This document shows, piece after piece, positions 19,267-27,738 of a stretch of DNA of 64,000 bases. The notes under the pieces are model-generated. The model searched no databases and was not told the origin of the DNA. It was given only the letters and a program-made list of their open reading frames with translations. Position 1 is the first letter of the stretch; each line of letters opens with the position of its first letter. Source of the DNA: Hyphomicrobiales bacterium. GTDB lineage: Bacteria > Pseudomonadota > Alphaproteobacteria > Rhizobiales > Rhizobiaceae. A program made the position numbers and the translations under genes. The DNA is taken from the NCBI GenBank assembly GCA_900470965.1, contig UCCS01000006.1, positions 62,001 through 126,000 on the forward strand. The letters are read 5' to 3'.

Positions 19267-20709
19267 ATGCGCATCGCCGTCGGTGGCATTCACATCGAAT
19301 GCAGCACATACAATCCCGTCCTGAACGAGGAGAAGGATTTCCGGGTGGTGCGCGGCGAGGGACTGTTGGCAGCCCCCTATTTTGCCTTCCTTGGGGACTA
19401 CGACGCCGAATTCCTGCCGACGATCCATGCTCGTGCCATTGCCGGCGGCCCGGTCGCGCGCCACACCTATGAGGCCTTCAAGACTGAGTTCCTGGAACGC
19501 CTGAAGCCCCTGCTGCCGCTCGACGGCCTCTATCTCGCCATGCACGGCGCCATGTATGTCGAAGGCATGGAGGATGCAGAAGGCGACTGGATCAGTTCTG
19601 CCCGCGCGCTTGTTGGCGATCACTGCACGGTTTCGGCCAGTTATGACCTGCATGGCAACGTCACCCAGCGCATCCTCGATGCGCTCGATATGTATTCCAC
19701 CTATCGCACTGCGCCGCATATCGATGTCGAGGAGACCATGCGACGCTCGGTCTCCATGCTGGTGAAAAGCCTGAAGACCGGCGTGAAGCCCACCTTGCTC
19801 TGGGCGCCGATCCCCGCCGTCCTACCGGGCGAACGCACCAGCACCGTCGATGAACCGGCAAAGAGCCTTTACGCCGAACTGCCCGGCATCGACGCGCTCG
19901 ACGGCGTCTGGGATGCTTCGCTGATGGTCGGCTACGTCTGGGCTGACGAACCCCGCGCCACCGCTGCCGCCATCATGACCGGCACCGACCGCGCGGTGCT
20001 GGAGCGCGAGGCAAAGCGCCTGGCAAAGGCCTATTGGGACGTCCGTGAGGAATTCGTGTTCGGCTGCGAGACCGGCTCGATCGAGGAATGCGTCGCCAAG
20101 GCCATCGCCAGTCCCACCGGCCCCGTCGTGCTTGCCGAATCCGGTGACAACCCGACTGGCGGCGGCGTGGGCGACCGAGCCGACGTATTGGCCGAACTGA
20201 TTGCGAAGGGCGCCACCGATGTCGTCTTCGCCGGCATCGCCGATAAGGCGGCCACCGAGACCTGCTATACTGTGGGCGTCGGTGCCGCTCTGGAGCTGAC
20301 GGTCGGCGCCTCGCTCGATACCAAGGGCAGCAAGCCGGTGACGGGACGCTTCATGGTGAAGTTCCTGCACGAGACCGCTGACGCGGCCGACCGCCAGGCC
20401 GTTGTCTCGATCGGTGGCATCGATCTGGTGCTCTCCGCCAAGCGCCGCCCCTATCACAACATCGCCGATTTTACCCGCCTCGGTCTTGATCCGCGCACGG
20501 CAAAGATCGTCGTCGTCAAGTCGGGTTATCTCTCGCCGGAACTCGCACCGATCGCCAATCCCAATCTCATGGCGCTCTCGGCCGGCGTCGTCGACCAGTT
20601 CGTCGAGCGCCTGCCGCGCCTGCGCAAAGAGCACCCAACCTATCCTTTCGACAAGGATTTCAGCTTCGAGCCGCAGGCTTTCCTTTCTGCGCGCTCCGCG
20701 AACCGCTGA
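19267..20709 (+). CDS. M81-family metallopeptidase (MlrC/microcystinase C-like)
   Basis: The 480-residue protein belongs to the MlrC family, zinc enzymes first known from microcystin breakdown, where MlrC cleaves linear peptides. Hallmarks are the N-terminal MRIAVGGIHIECSTYNP, LDGLYLAMHGAMYVEGMED, the DLHGNVTQRILDALD block with likely zinc ligands, TAPHIDVEETMRRS, and ESGDNPTGGGVGDRADVL. A GAGG site precedes the ATG. It is immediately downstream of the ROK gene. Next to dipeptide-class transporters and a gamma-glutamyltransferase, a role in breaking down an imported modified peptide is likely but unproven. Confidence 0.9.
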   Translation: MRIAVGGIHIECSTYNPVLNEEKDFRVVRGEGLLAAPYFAFLGDYDAEFLPTIHARAIAGGPVARHTYEAFKTEFLERLKPLLPLDGLYLAMHGAMYVEGMEDAEGDWISSARALVGDHCTVSASYDLHGNVTQRILDALDMYSTYRTAPHIDVEETMRRSVSMLVKSLKTGVKPTLLWAPIPAVLPGERTSTVDEPAKSLYAELPGIDALDGVWDASLMVGYVWADEPRATAAAIMTGTDRAVLEREAKRLAKAYWDVREEFVFGCETGSIEECVAKAIASPTGPVVLAESGDNPTGGGVGDRADVLAELIAKGATDVVFAGIADKAATETCYTVGVGAALELTVGASLDTKGSKPVTGRFMVKFLHETADAADRQAVVSIGGIDLVLSAKRRPYHNIADFTRLGLDPRTAKIVVVKSGYLSPELAPIANPNLMALSAGVVDQFVERLPRLRKEHPTYPFDKDFSFEPQAFLSARSANR

Positions 20710-20740
20710 GGCTTGAAAGGCGAACCAATTGATTTTTGGT

Positions 20741-20765
20741 ACCGCACGCTTGCCTGGCGTGCGGT
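20741..20765 (+). terminator. Stem-loop after the MlrC-like gene
   Basis: A perfect 9-bp stem ACCGCACGC/GCGTGCGGT with a 7-base loop starts 31 bases after the stop codon. The following TTCTCGTC is only weakly T-rich, so termination is likely but not certain. Confidence 0.5.
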
Positions 20766-20885
20766 TCTCGTCAAAACGTGCGCCTGCCTTTGGATCTGCC
20801 GCAAATCCATGCCATTCGACCAATAAACAGGCAGATATTTATTTGCACAAAAAAGCGCTTGACGATCTGCCGGATTTGGTTTGCA

Positions 20886-20910
20886 TTGAACCAATATTAA
20901 ATTGGTTCAA
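20886..20910. promoter_or_regulatory. Perfect palindrome at the start of the FCD regulator gene
   Basis: TTGAACCAAT and ATTGGTTCAA form a perfect 10-bp inverted repeat with a 5-base spacer, ending 6 bases before the regulator's ATG at 20917. Size and form fit a GntR-family operator. A weaker copy (GAACCAAT...TTTGGT, 20722-20740) lies upstream. A -35-like TTGACG is at 20859-20864. Autorepression is the likely outcome. Confidence 0.65.
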
Positions 20911-20916
20911 TCAATC

Positions 20917-21642
20917 ATGGACGAAACGCAAGGCAATTCGAACTATGCGCTGGAGAAGCTGAGAGCTCTCCTGCAGTCGGATAGTCTCGATGCCGATGGC
21001 AAGCTGCCAACCGAGCGTACGCTCTCCGAAATCCTCGGCGTCAGTCGCCGCTCCATCCGGCGCGCGCTGGAAGTGCTGGAAGCCGAAGGCCGCATCTGGC
21101 GCCGGCAAGGCTCCGGCACCTTTGCCGGCAAGCGGCCGGACGGTTGGAGCAACCATGTCGATTCCATCATCGCCGACACCGATCTCATGGAAATCATGGA
21201 AGTGCGCCTGCGCGTCGAACCGCAGCTTGCACAGCTTGCGGCCATGCGCGCCAAGGCCGCCGACGTCGAGCGCATGTATGATCTGGTGAAAAAGATCTAC
21301 GAAAGCACGGATGCCGACGGCCGCGAACTCTGGGATGGCGCGCTGCATCGCCAGATCGCCCAATGCGCCGGCAATACATTCTTCCTGACGATCTTCGACG
21401 TCATCAACCGAGTGCGCCAGGACGAAGCCTGGCAGACGATCCGCGAGCGCGCCCGCAGCGCCAGCCGCACGCGCGAAGTCACCCATGGCCAGCACACAGC
21501 CATCGTCGATGCTATCGCCGCCCGCGATCCGGGAAAAGCCGGCGAAGCCATGCGCCAGCACCTGCTGACGCTGCAGGAAAGCCTCATCCGCATCACCTCT
21601 CTCGACCACACCGAAACGGAGGTCGAGAAGGAGCCCACCTGA
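20917..21642 (+). CDS. GntR-family regulator, FCD subfamily
   Basis: The 241-residue protein has an N-terminal winged helix (LPTERTLSEILGVSRRSIRR, then ALEVLEAEGRIWRRQGSGTF) and a C-terminal all-helical FCD domain (~70-225; DLMEIMEVRLRVEPQLAQLA, WDGALHRQIAQCAGNTFFL). FCD domains bind small carboxylates through a metal held by Asp/His residues. I use the ATG at 20917; an in-frame TTG five codons earlier lies inside the palindrome. It is followed after 79 bases by the system B transporter operon, which it probably regulates. Confidence 0.93.
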   Translation: MDETQGNSNYALEKLRALLQSDSLDADGKLPTERTLSEILGVSRRSIRRALEVLEAEGRIWRRQGSGTFAGKRPDGWSNHVDSIIADTDLMEIMEVRLRVEPQLAQLAAMRAKAADVERMYDLVKKIYESTDADGRELWDGALHRQIAQCAGNTFFLTIFDVINRVRQDEAWQTIRERARSASRTREVTHGQHTAIVDAIAARDPGKAGEAMRQHLLTLQESLIRITSLDHTETEVEKEPT

Positions 21643-21721
21643 GCGGGGAAAAAGCACGGCGGAGATAACCGCCGGCTCGGCACGACAAACGTGAAACAAA
21701 AACATAACAGAGGAGAATGAA

Positions 21722-23230
21722 ATGAAATTCGCCAGATTGCTGACCACAGCCACAGCGGCAGCGCTCTTTGCGCTTCCCGCTTTCGCGGTCGAACTGAAGA
21801 TCGGCCTGCAGGACGATGCAGACGTGCTTGATCCCGCGCAGTCGCGCACCTTCGTCGGCCGCATCGTCTATACCGCAATGTGCGACAAGCTCGTCGACGT
21901 CTCGCCCGACCTGAAGATCGTGCCGCAGCTTGCGACGGAATGGAACTGGTCGGCCGACGGCAAGGCGCTTACCATGAAACTTCGCCAGGGCGTGAAGTTC
22001 CAGGACGAAACGCCCTTCAATGCTGAAGCCGTCGTCACCACCATCGAGCGCAACATGACCCTGCCGGAATCGCGTCGCAAGAGCGAGCTGAGCTCCGTCC
22101 AGAAGGTCGAGGCGACGGGCGAGTATGAAGTCAAGTTCACGCTGAAGAGCCCCGACGTCACCCTGCTGGCCCAACTTTCCGACCGCGCGGGCATGATCGT
22201 CTCGCCGAAGGCCGCAAAGGAACTCGGCGCGAAGTTTGGCGACCATCCCGTCTGCGCAGGCCCCTTCAAATTCGTCGAACGCGTCCAGCAGGACCGTATC
22301 GTGCTCGAAAAGTTCCAGGACTACTGGAACAAGGACAATGTCTTCATCGACAAGCTTACCTATCTACCGATCCCGGATTCGACCGTACGCCTCGCCAACC
22401 TGCGCTCCGGCGATCTCGACATGATCGAACGCCTGGCCGCAACCGACGCCGAGACGGTCAAGAGCGATCCGAACCTTGTCTACAAGGATGTCGTCAATAC
22501 CGGCTGGCTCGGCATCTATGCCAATGTCGGCAATGGTGCGCGCGCCGACAACCCGCTGGGCAAGGACAAGCGTCTGCGCCAGGCCTTCTCGCTGGCAATC
22601 GACCGAGATGCTGCCATGCAGATCGTCTTCGAAGGCACCGGCGTAGCCGGCAACCAGCCCTTCCCGCCGAGCAGCCCATGGTTCGACAAGGATGTCCCGG
22701 TTCAGGCTCGTGACGTCGAAAAGGCAAAGGCCCTCGTCAAGGCTGCAGGCTTCGACCGCGTGCCGGTCGAAATGCAGGTTCCGAACAGCCCGGTCACGAT
22801 GCAGATGATGCAGATCATCCAGGCCATGGTCGCCGAAGCCGGTTTCGATGTCAGCCTGAAAGCGACGGAATTTGCGACCCTGCTCAATGAGCAGACCGCC
22901 GGCAACTACCAGCTCAGCCGCTCCGACTGGTCCGGCCGCGTCGATCCTGACGGCAATATCCAGCAGTTCGTCACCTGCGGCGCCGGCCTGAACGACAGTA
23001 AATATTGCAATGCTGACGTCGACAAGCTGCTGAACGAGGCTCGCCAGTCTCCTGACGATTCCGTGCGCAAGCAGAAATATGATGCTGCAACCGCAATCCT
23101 CAATGACGATTTGCCGATCATCTTCCTTGGCCACCAGTCCTGGATCTGGGCGCTGCACAAGAACATCACCGGCTTCGTCGCATCGCCCGACGGCATGATC
23201 CGCCTCGTCGGTGTGAAGAAGGAAGGCTGA
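21722..23230 (+). CDS. ABC solute-binding protein, family 5 (dipeptide class), system B
   Basis: Periplasmic binding protein of 502 residues with a clear signal peptide (LLTTATAAALFALPAFA-VEL) after a strong AGGAG site. SBP_bac_5 motifs include MKLRQGVKFQDETPFNAEAV and DKRLRQAFSLAIDRDAAMQI. Only limited similarity to the system A protein is visible, so the two probably bind different ligands. It heads the operon of two permeases, ggt, DUF1028 and a fused ATPase. A gamma-glutamyl peptide or related compound is a reasonable guess from that context. Confidence 0.94.
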   Translation: MKFARLLTTATAAALFALPAFAVELKIGLQDDADVLDPAQSRTFVGRIVYTAMCDKLVDVSPDLKIVPQLATEWNWSADGKALTMKLRQGVKFQDETPFNAEAVVTTIERNMTLPESRRKSELSSVQKVEATGEYEVKFTLKSPDVTLLAQLSDRAGMIVSPKAAKELGAKFGDHPVCAGPFKFVERVQQDRIVLEKFQDYWNKDNVFIDKLTYLPIPDSTVRLANLRSGDLDMIERLAATDAETVKSDPNLVYKDVVNTGWLGIYANVGNGARADNPLGKDKRLRQAFSLAIDRDAAMQIVFEGTGVAGNQPFPPSSPWFDKDVPVQARDVEKAKALVKAAGFDRVPVEMQVPNSPVTMQMMQIIQAMVAEAGFDVSLKATEFATLLNEQTAGNYQLSRSDWSGRVDPDGNIQQFVTCGAGLNDSKYCNADVDKLLNEARQSPDDSVRKQKYDAATAILNDDLPIIFLGHQSWIWALHKNITGFVASPDGMIRLVGVKKEG

Positions 23231-23293
23231 TAGCCACACGCTTCAGGAACGCGGCGACCCTCGCCGCGTTCCGCTGATGGTATCGGAGCGCCC

Positions 23294-24241
23294 ATGTACA
23301 GGTTTATCGCCAAGCGGCTGTTGGTCGCCATTCCAACTTTGCTGATCATTTCGGTCTTTGTCTTCTCGCTGCAGAAACTTCTGCCGGGCGATCCAGTTCT
23401 AGCTATGGCCGGCGAAGAGCGTGATCCACAGGTGTTGGAATTCCTGCGGGAAAAATATCACCTCAACGACCCCGTTCCTTACCAGTATTTCTACTGGCTG
23501 GGCTCGGCCCTGAAGGGTGATCTTGGCATTTCGCTGCGCACCAACCAGCCGGTGCTCGAACTCGTTGCCGAAAAGCTGCCGGTCACCATCCAGCTTGCGA
23601 TCATGTCGATGATCTTCGCCTTCGTCATCGGCGTCCCCATGGGCATCCTGGCCGCGGTCAAGAAAAACACGATTATTGACTATCTCGCCAACCTCATCGC
23701 ACTCACCGGCCTGTCGATCCCGAACTTTTGGCTCGGCATCATGCTGATCCTGCTGGTTTCAGTTAATCTTGGCTGGCTTCCGGCCTCGGGCTACGAACCC
23801 TTCTTCTCCAATCCATTGCGCTCGATCCAGACGATGCTGATGCCCTCCTTCGTGCTCGGCAATGCACTTGCCGCCACACTGATGCGCCACACCCGGTCGG
23901 CGATGCTGAGCGTCTTGAGCGCCGACTATATCCGCACTGCCCGCGCCAAGGGGCTTTCGGAAGGATCCGTGGTCTTGGAGCACAGCTTCCGCAATGCCCT
24001 CCTGCCGATCGTCACACTCACTGCACTGCTCTTTGGCGAGCTGCTTGCCGGTGCGGTTCTTACGGAGCAGATTTTCACCATTCCAGGCTTCGGAAAACTC
24101 ATCGTCGATGCGGTCTTTAACCGCGATTATGCTGTCGTCCAGGGCGTCGTCATATGCACGGCGATTGGCTTTATCCTGATGAACCTTGTGGCCGATGTGC
24201 TCTATGTTCTTCTCAATCCGCGCATGAGAGCTTCGCTATGA
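23294..24241 (+). CDS. Dipeptide-type ABC permease (DppB-like), system B
   Basis: The 315-residue permease begins MYRFIAKRLLVAIPTLLIIS and has KLLPGDPVLAMAGEERDPQV, six likely membrane helices, and the ATPase-docking loop DYIRTARAKGLSEGSVVLEH. The C-terminus (VLLNPRMRASL) is typical. Its stop overlaps the start of the next permease (ATGA, 24238-24241), showing translational coupling. Confidence 0.95.
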   Translation: MYRFIAKRLLVAIPTLLIISVFVFSLQKLLPGDPVLAMAGEERDPQVLEFLREKYHLNDPVPYQYFYWLGSALKGDLGISLRTNQPVLELVAEKLPVTIQLAIMSMIFAFVIGVPMGILAAVKKNTIIDYLANLIALTGLSIPNFWLGIMLILLVSVNLGWLPASGYEPFFSNPLRSIQTMLMPSFVLGNALAATLMRHTRSAMLSVLSADYIRTARAKGLSEGSVVLEHSFRNALLPIVTLTALLFGELLAGAVLTEQIFTIPGFGKLIVDAVFNRDYAVVQGVVICTAIGFILMNLVADVLYVLLNPRMRASL

Positions 24242-25122
24242 CCGCAGTCGATCAAGTCGCAGCCGCGCCCGCCACGTCTGCAGAGCAGCGTTCGCCGAGC
24301 CGCGCCTGGCGCAAGCTGAAAGCCAACAAGGGCGCGCTCGTCGGCCTCACCATCATCGCCTTCTTCGCAATCCTTGCCATCATCGCGCCGCTCCTGCCGC
24401 TCCCCGATCCGAACGCCACGAGCTGGTCGACGATCCGCAAGGCGCCGTCAGCAGCCCATTGGCTCGGCACCGACGACATCGGCCGCGATATTCTCTCGCG
24501 CATGATCTGGGGCGCGCAGGCCTCGCTGATGGCCGGCGTCTTTTCCGTGGCGATCGCCGTTCTCGTCGGCGTGCCCTTCGGCCTGATCTCAGGCTATTTC
24601 GGCGGCTGGATCGACATGATCATCTCCCGCATCACCGAAGCCTTCCTGGCGATGCCTTTCCTGATCACCGCGATCGCGCTTGCCGCCTTCCTCGGCCCGA
24701 GCCTCAGCAATGCGATGATCGCGATAGGCCTTTCGGCCATGCCTATTTTCGTGCGGCTGACGCGTGGCCAGGTACTGGCGGTCAAGACAGAGGAATATAT
24801 CGAAGGTGCGCGATCCATCGGTCTTCGCCATTTCAGCATCATCACCCGCTACATCCTGCCGAATGTTTTTGCACCGATCCTCGTGCAGGCGACGCTGACG
24901 ATCGCGACCGCCATCATCGCCGAAGCCAGCCTCTCCTTCCTCGGCCTCGGCCAGCAGCCGCCGGCGCCAAGCTGGGGCTCGATGCTGAATGTTGCCAAGA
25001 ATTTCCTGAGCCAGGCGCCGTGGATGGCGATGTGGCCCGGGATTGCCATCTTCCTCGTCGTTATCGGTTTCAATCTCTTGGGCGACGGCCTGCGCGATGC
25101 GCTCGATCCGCGCGAAGCATGA
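24238..25122 (+). CDS. Dipeptide-type ABC permease (DppC-like), system B
   Basis: The product is 294 residues from the ATG at 24238, which overlaps the previous stop. The longer frame upstream lies inside the DppB-like gene. The OppC N-terminal region (ALVGLTIIAFFAILAIIAPL), LGTDDIGRDILSRMIWGAQA, and the docking loop EYIEGARSIGLRHFSIITRY are present, with LSFLGLGQQPPAPSWGSML toward the end. It pairs with the DppB-like protein to form the channel; 21 bases separate it from ggt. Confidence 0.95.
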   Translation: MTAVDQVAAAPATSAEQRSPSRAWRKLKANKGALVGLTIIAFFAILAIIAPLLPLPDPNATSWSTIRKAPSAAHWLGTDDIGRDILSRMIWGAQASLMAGVFSVAIAVLVGVPFGLISGYFGGWIDMIISRITEAFLAMPFLITAIALAAFLGPSLSNAMIAIGLSAMPIFVRLTRGQVLAVKTEEYIEGARSIGLRHFSIITRYILPNVFAPILVQATLTIATAIIAEASLSFLGLGQQPPAPSWGSMLNVAKNFLSQAPWMAMWPGIAIFLVVIGFNLLGDGLRDALDPREA

Positions 25123-25143
25123 CCCTTCGAAAGGACATATGAA

Positions 25144-26928
25144 ATGACCGCATTCACGACCCGCCCCGAAATTCTGGGCACATTCGGCGTCGTCACCTCA
25201 ACGCACTGGATCGCCTCTGCCGTCGGCATGAGCATCCTGGAAAAGGGCGGCAACGCCTTCGATGCGGCGGTTGCTGCCGGCTTCACCCTGCAGATCCTCG
25301 AGCCGCACCTCGTCGGCCCCGGCGGCGACATGCCGGCGATCATCTATTCGAAGAAGAAGGACAAGGTCGAGGTCATCTGTGCTCAGGGCCCTGCCCCGGC
25401 AGGCGCCACTATCGAGCACTATACGTCCGAGGGCCTGAAGCTGATCCCCGGCGACGGCCTGCTTGCAACCGTCATTCCCGGCTCCTTCGACGGCTGGATG
25501 CTGATGCTGCGCGACTACGGCAGGCTGAGCGTGCGCGACGTGCTGGAGCCGGCAATCTTTTACGCCGAAAACGGCCATCCCATGCTGCCGCGCGTCTCCG
25601 CCACTATCAAGGGGCTCGCCGAATTCTTCGAAAAGGAATGGCCGACCTCCTACGAGACCTGGGTGCCGGGCGGTTCAGTTCCCGAGCCACATTCCAACTT
25701 CAAGAACCCGGTTCTCGCCGAAACCTGGAAGCGCATCATTTCCGAAGCAGAAGCAAAGAAGGGTCGCGAGGAGCAGATCGAAGCGGCCCGCGACGCCTTC
25801 TACCGCGGCTTCGTTGCCGAAAAGATCGCAAACTATCTGAAGACGGCCGAAGTGATGGATGCGAGCAGCAGTCGCCACAAGGCGGTGCTGACGGCCGACG
25901 ATATGGCCAACTGGTCGGCAACGATCGAAGAGCCGCAGACCTGTGACTATCACGGCTGGACGGTTGCCAAGATCGGCCCCTGGGGCCAGGGGCCTGTCTT
26001 CCTGCAGACCCTGTCGCTCCTCAAGGATATGGATATCGCCTCGATGGCGCCAGATGGTGCCGATTTCGTCCATACCGTCACCGAGGCCATGAAGCTCGCC
26101 TTTGCCGACCGCGAGGTCTACTATGGTGATCCTGACTTCTCCGATATACCGCTCGACCATCTTCTGTCAGACACCTACGCCGCCACCCGCCGCAAGCTCA
26201 TCACGGGCGAAGCCTCCTTCGATCTTCGCCCCGGCAAGGTGGCGGGTTTCGAGCAACAATATGATGTAACGATGGACATGCTCGGCGCAGACTCCAAGAG
26301 CGGCGCCGTCTACGAGCCGACCATGGCGCACCTGACGGAAAAGCGCGGCGACACCGTCCACATCGACGTCATCGACCGTGAAGGCAACATGGTCTCGGTC
26401 ACCCCCTCGGGCGGCTGGCTGCAGTCCTCGCCGATCGTTCCGGGCCTCGGCTTCTGCTTAAATTCGCGGGCCCAGATGTTCTGGCTGAAGCCCGGACTGC
26501 CAACGTCGCTTGCTCCTGGCAAGCGCCCCCGTACCACGCTCACGCCTTCGCTCGGCCTTTATGAAGGACGTCCGACGCTCGCCTTCGGCACGCCCGGCGG
26601 CGACCAGCAGGAACAGTGGCAGCTCTCCTTCTTCTTGCGCTATGTGCACCACAAGATGAACCTGCAGGCGGCAATCGACCAGCCGCTCTTCCACACCTCG
26701 CATTTCCCCGGCTCCTTCTATCCGCGCACGCGTGAACCGGGCGGCCTGATGGTGGAAGGCAATTTCAGCGCTGCCGTACTCGACAGTCTGCGTGCCCGCG
26801 GCCACAAGCTCACCGTCGCCGAGCCTTGGACCATCGGCCGCCTGACGGCAGCCCGCCGCGATGCCGACGGTCTGTTGCGTGCCGCCGCCACGCCGCGCCT
26901 CATGCAGGCCTATGCGGTCGGGAGGTAG
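25144..26928 (+). CDS. ggt: Gamma-glutamyltransferase family protein
   Basis: An Ntn-hydrolase that would cleave or transfer gamma-glutamyl groups after self-processing. Of 594 residues, the predicted processing site and nucleophile is Thr404 in EKRGDTVHIDVIDREGN. Other family blocks are ILEKGGNAFDAAVAAGFTLQ and GKRPRTTLTPSLGLYEGRPT, with the glycine pair of the oxyanion region weakly kept (LQSSPIVPG). No signal peptide is visible (MTAFTTRPEILGTFGVV), so unlike E. coli Ggt it looks cytoplasmic and would act after uptake. It sits inside the system B operon and is followed by DUF1028 two bases later. Confidence 0.9.
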   Translation: MTAFTTRPEILGTFGVVTSTHWIASAVGMSILEKGGNAFDAAVAAGFTLQILEPHLVGPGGDMPAIIYSKKKDKVEVICAQGPAPAGATIEHYTSEGLKLIPGDGLLATVIPGSFDGWMLMLRDYGRLSVRDVLEPAIFYAENGHPMLPRVSATIKGLAEFFEKEWPTSYETWVPGGSVPEPHSNFKNPVLAETWKRIISEAEAKKGREEQIEAARDAFYRGFVAEKIANYLKTAEVMDASSSRHKAVLTADDMANWSATIEEPQTCDYHGWTVAKIGPWGQGPVFLQTLSLLKDMDIASMAPDGADFVHTVTEAMKLAFADREVYYGDPDFSDIPLDHLLSDTYAATRRKLITGEASFDLRPGKVAGFEQQYDVTMDMLGADSKSGAVYEPTMAHLTEKRGDTVHIDVIDREGNMVSVTPSGGWLQSSPIVPGLGFCLNSRAQMFWLKPGLPTSLAPGKRPRTTLTPSLGLYEGRPTLAFGTPGGDQQEQWQLSFFLRYVHHKMNLQAAIDQPLFHTSHFPGSFYPRTREPGGLMVEGNFSAAVLDSLRARGHKLTVAEPWTIGRLTAARRDADGLLRAAATPRLMQAYAVGR

Positions 26929-26930
26929 GT

Positions 26931-27686
26931 ATGACCTGGTCCATCGTCGCCCGTGATCCTGAGACAGGCTATCTCGGCATTGCCGTCGCCACCCGCTTCT
27001 TTGCGGTCGGCGGGCTGGTGCCGCATATCCGCGGCGGCATCGGCGCAGTCGCGACGCAGGCTTTCGTAAGCCCGCTCTACGGTACGGATGGGCTCGCTTT
27101 GCTTGCTACCGGCAAGGCGCCGGATGAGATCATCACCGAACTGACCGCCCGTGATGCCGGCCGAGACCAGCGCCAGCTTCACCTGATCGATGCTCGCGGC
27201 CGCAACGCCGCCTTCACCGGCGCCCAATGTATCGACTGGGCCGGTCATCTGATCGACGACAATGTTTCCGTCGCCGGCAATATGCTGGCCGGACCCAATG
27301 TCGTCGCCGAGACGCTTGCTACCTATAAGAAGGCGTTGGATAAGCCCTTCATCGAGCGCCTGCTCGAAGCCATGCAGGCCGGCGAAGATGCCGGCGGCGA
27401 CAAGCGTGGCAAGCAGTCTGCCGCTCTCCTCGTCCACCGTGATCAGGATTATCCCTGGCTTAGCATCCGCGCGGACGATCATCCCGACCCGCTCGCCGAA
27501 CTGCGCCGGCTCTTTGCGGTGGCGCAGGAGCGCTACATGCATGTCGCCGAAACGATGGCGACCAAAGCGAACCCGAACGGAATGATTGACAGGCGCGAGA
27601 TCGATGAAAAGATCGCGGCGCTGGAAGCCGCGCGCCTTGCGGAAGGACGGCCGTCTGCCTCTTTCGCCACGCCTTTGAAGACCTGA
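26931..27686 (+). CDS. DUF1028 family protein (Ntn-hydrolase-like)
   Basis: A 251-residue member of DUF1028, a family with an Ntn-hydrolase-like fold and no firm function. It starts MTWSIVARDPETGYLGIAVA, with GGIGAVATQAFVSPLYGTDG near residue 40 and GEDAGGDKRGKQSAALLVH near residue 155. The ATG at 26931 follows GGAGG; a longer frame begins inside ggt. DUF1028 genes often neighbour gamma-glutamyltransferase genes and peptide importers, as here. A role in peptide or amide hydrolysis is inference. Confidence 0.9.
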   Translation: MTWSIVARDPETGYLGIAVATRFFAVGGLVPHIRGGIGAVATQAFVSPLYGTDGLALLATGKAPDEIITELTARDAGRDQRQLHLIDARGRNAAFTGAQCIDWAGHLIDDNVSVAGNMLAGPNVVAETLATYKKALDKPFIERLLEAMQAGEDAGGDKRGKQSAALLVHRDQDYPWLSIRADDHPDPLAELRRLFAVAQERYMHVAETMATKANPNGMIDRREIDEKIAALEAARLAEGRPSASFATPLKT

Positions 27687-27738
27687 AGCCCCTCCGGAAG
27701 AAGAACCTGCGTCCGGCACAAAAGAATAAGGGAACGAT

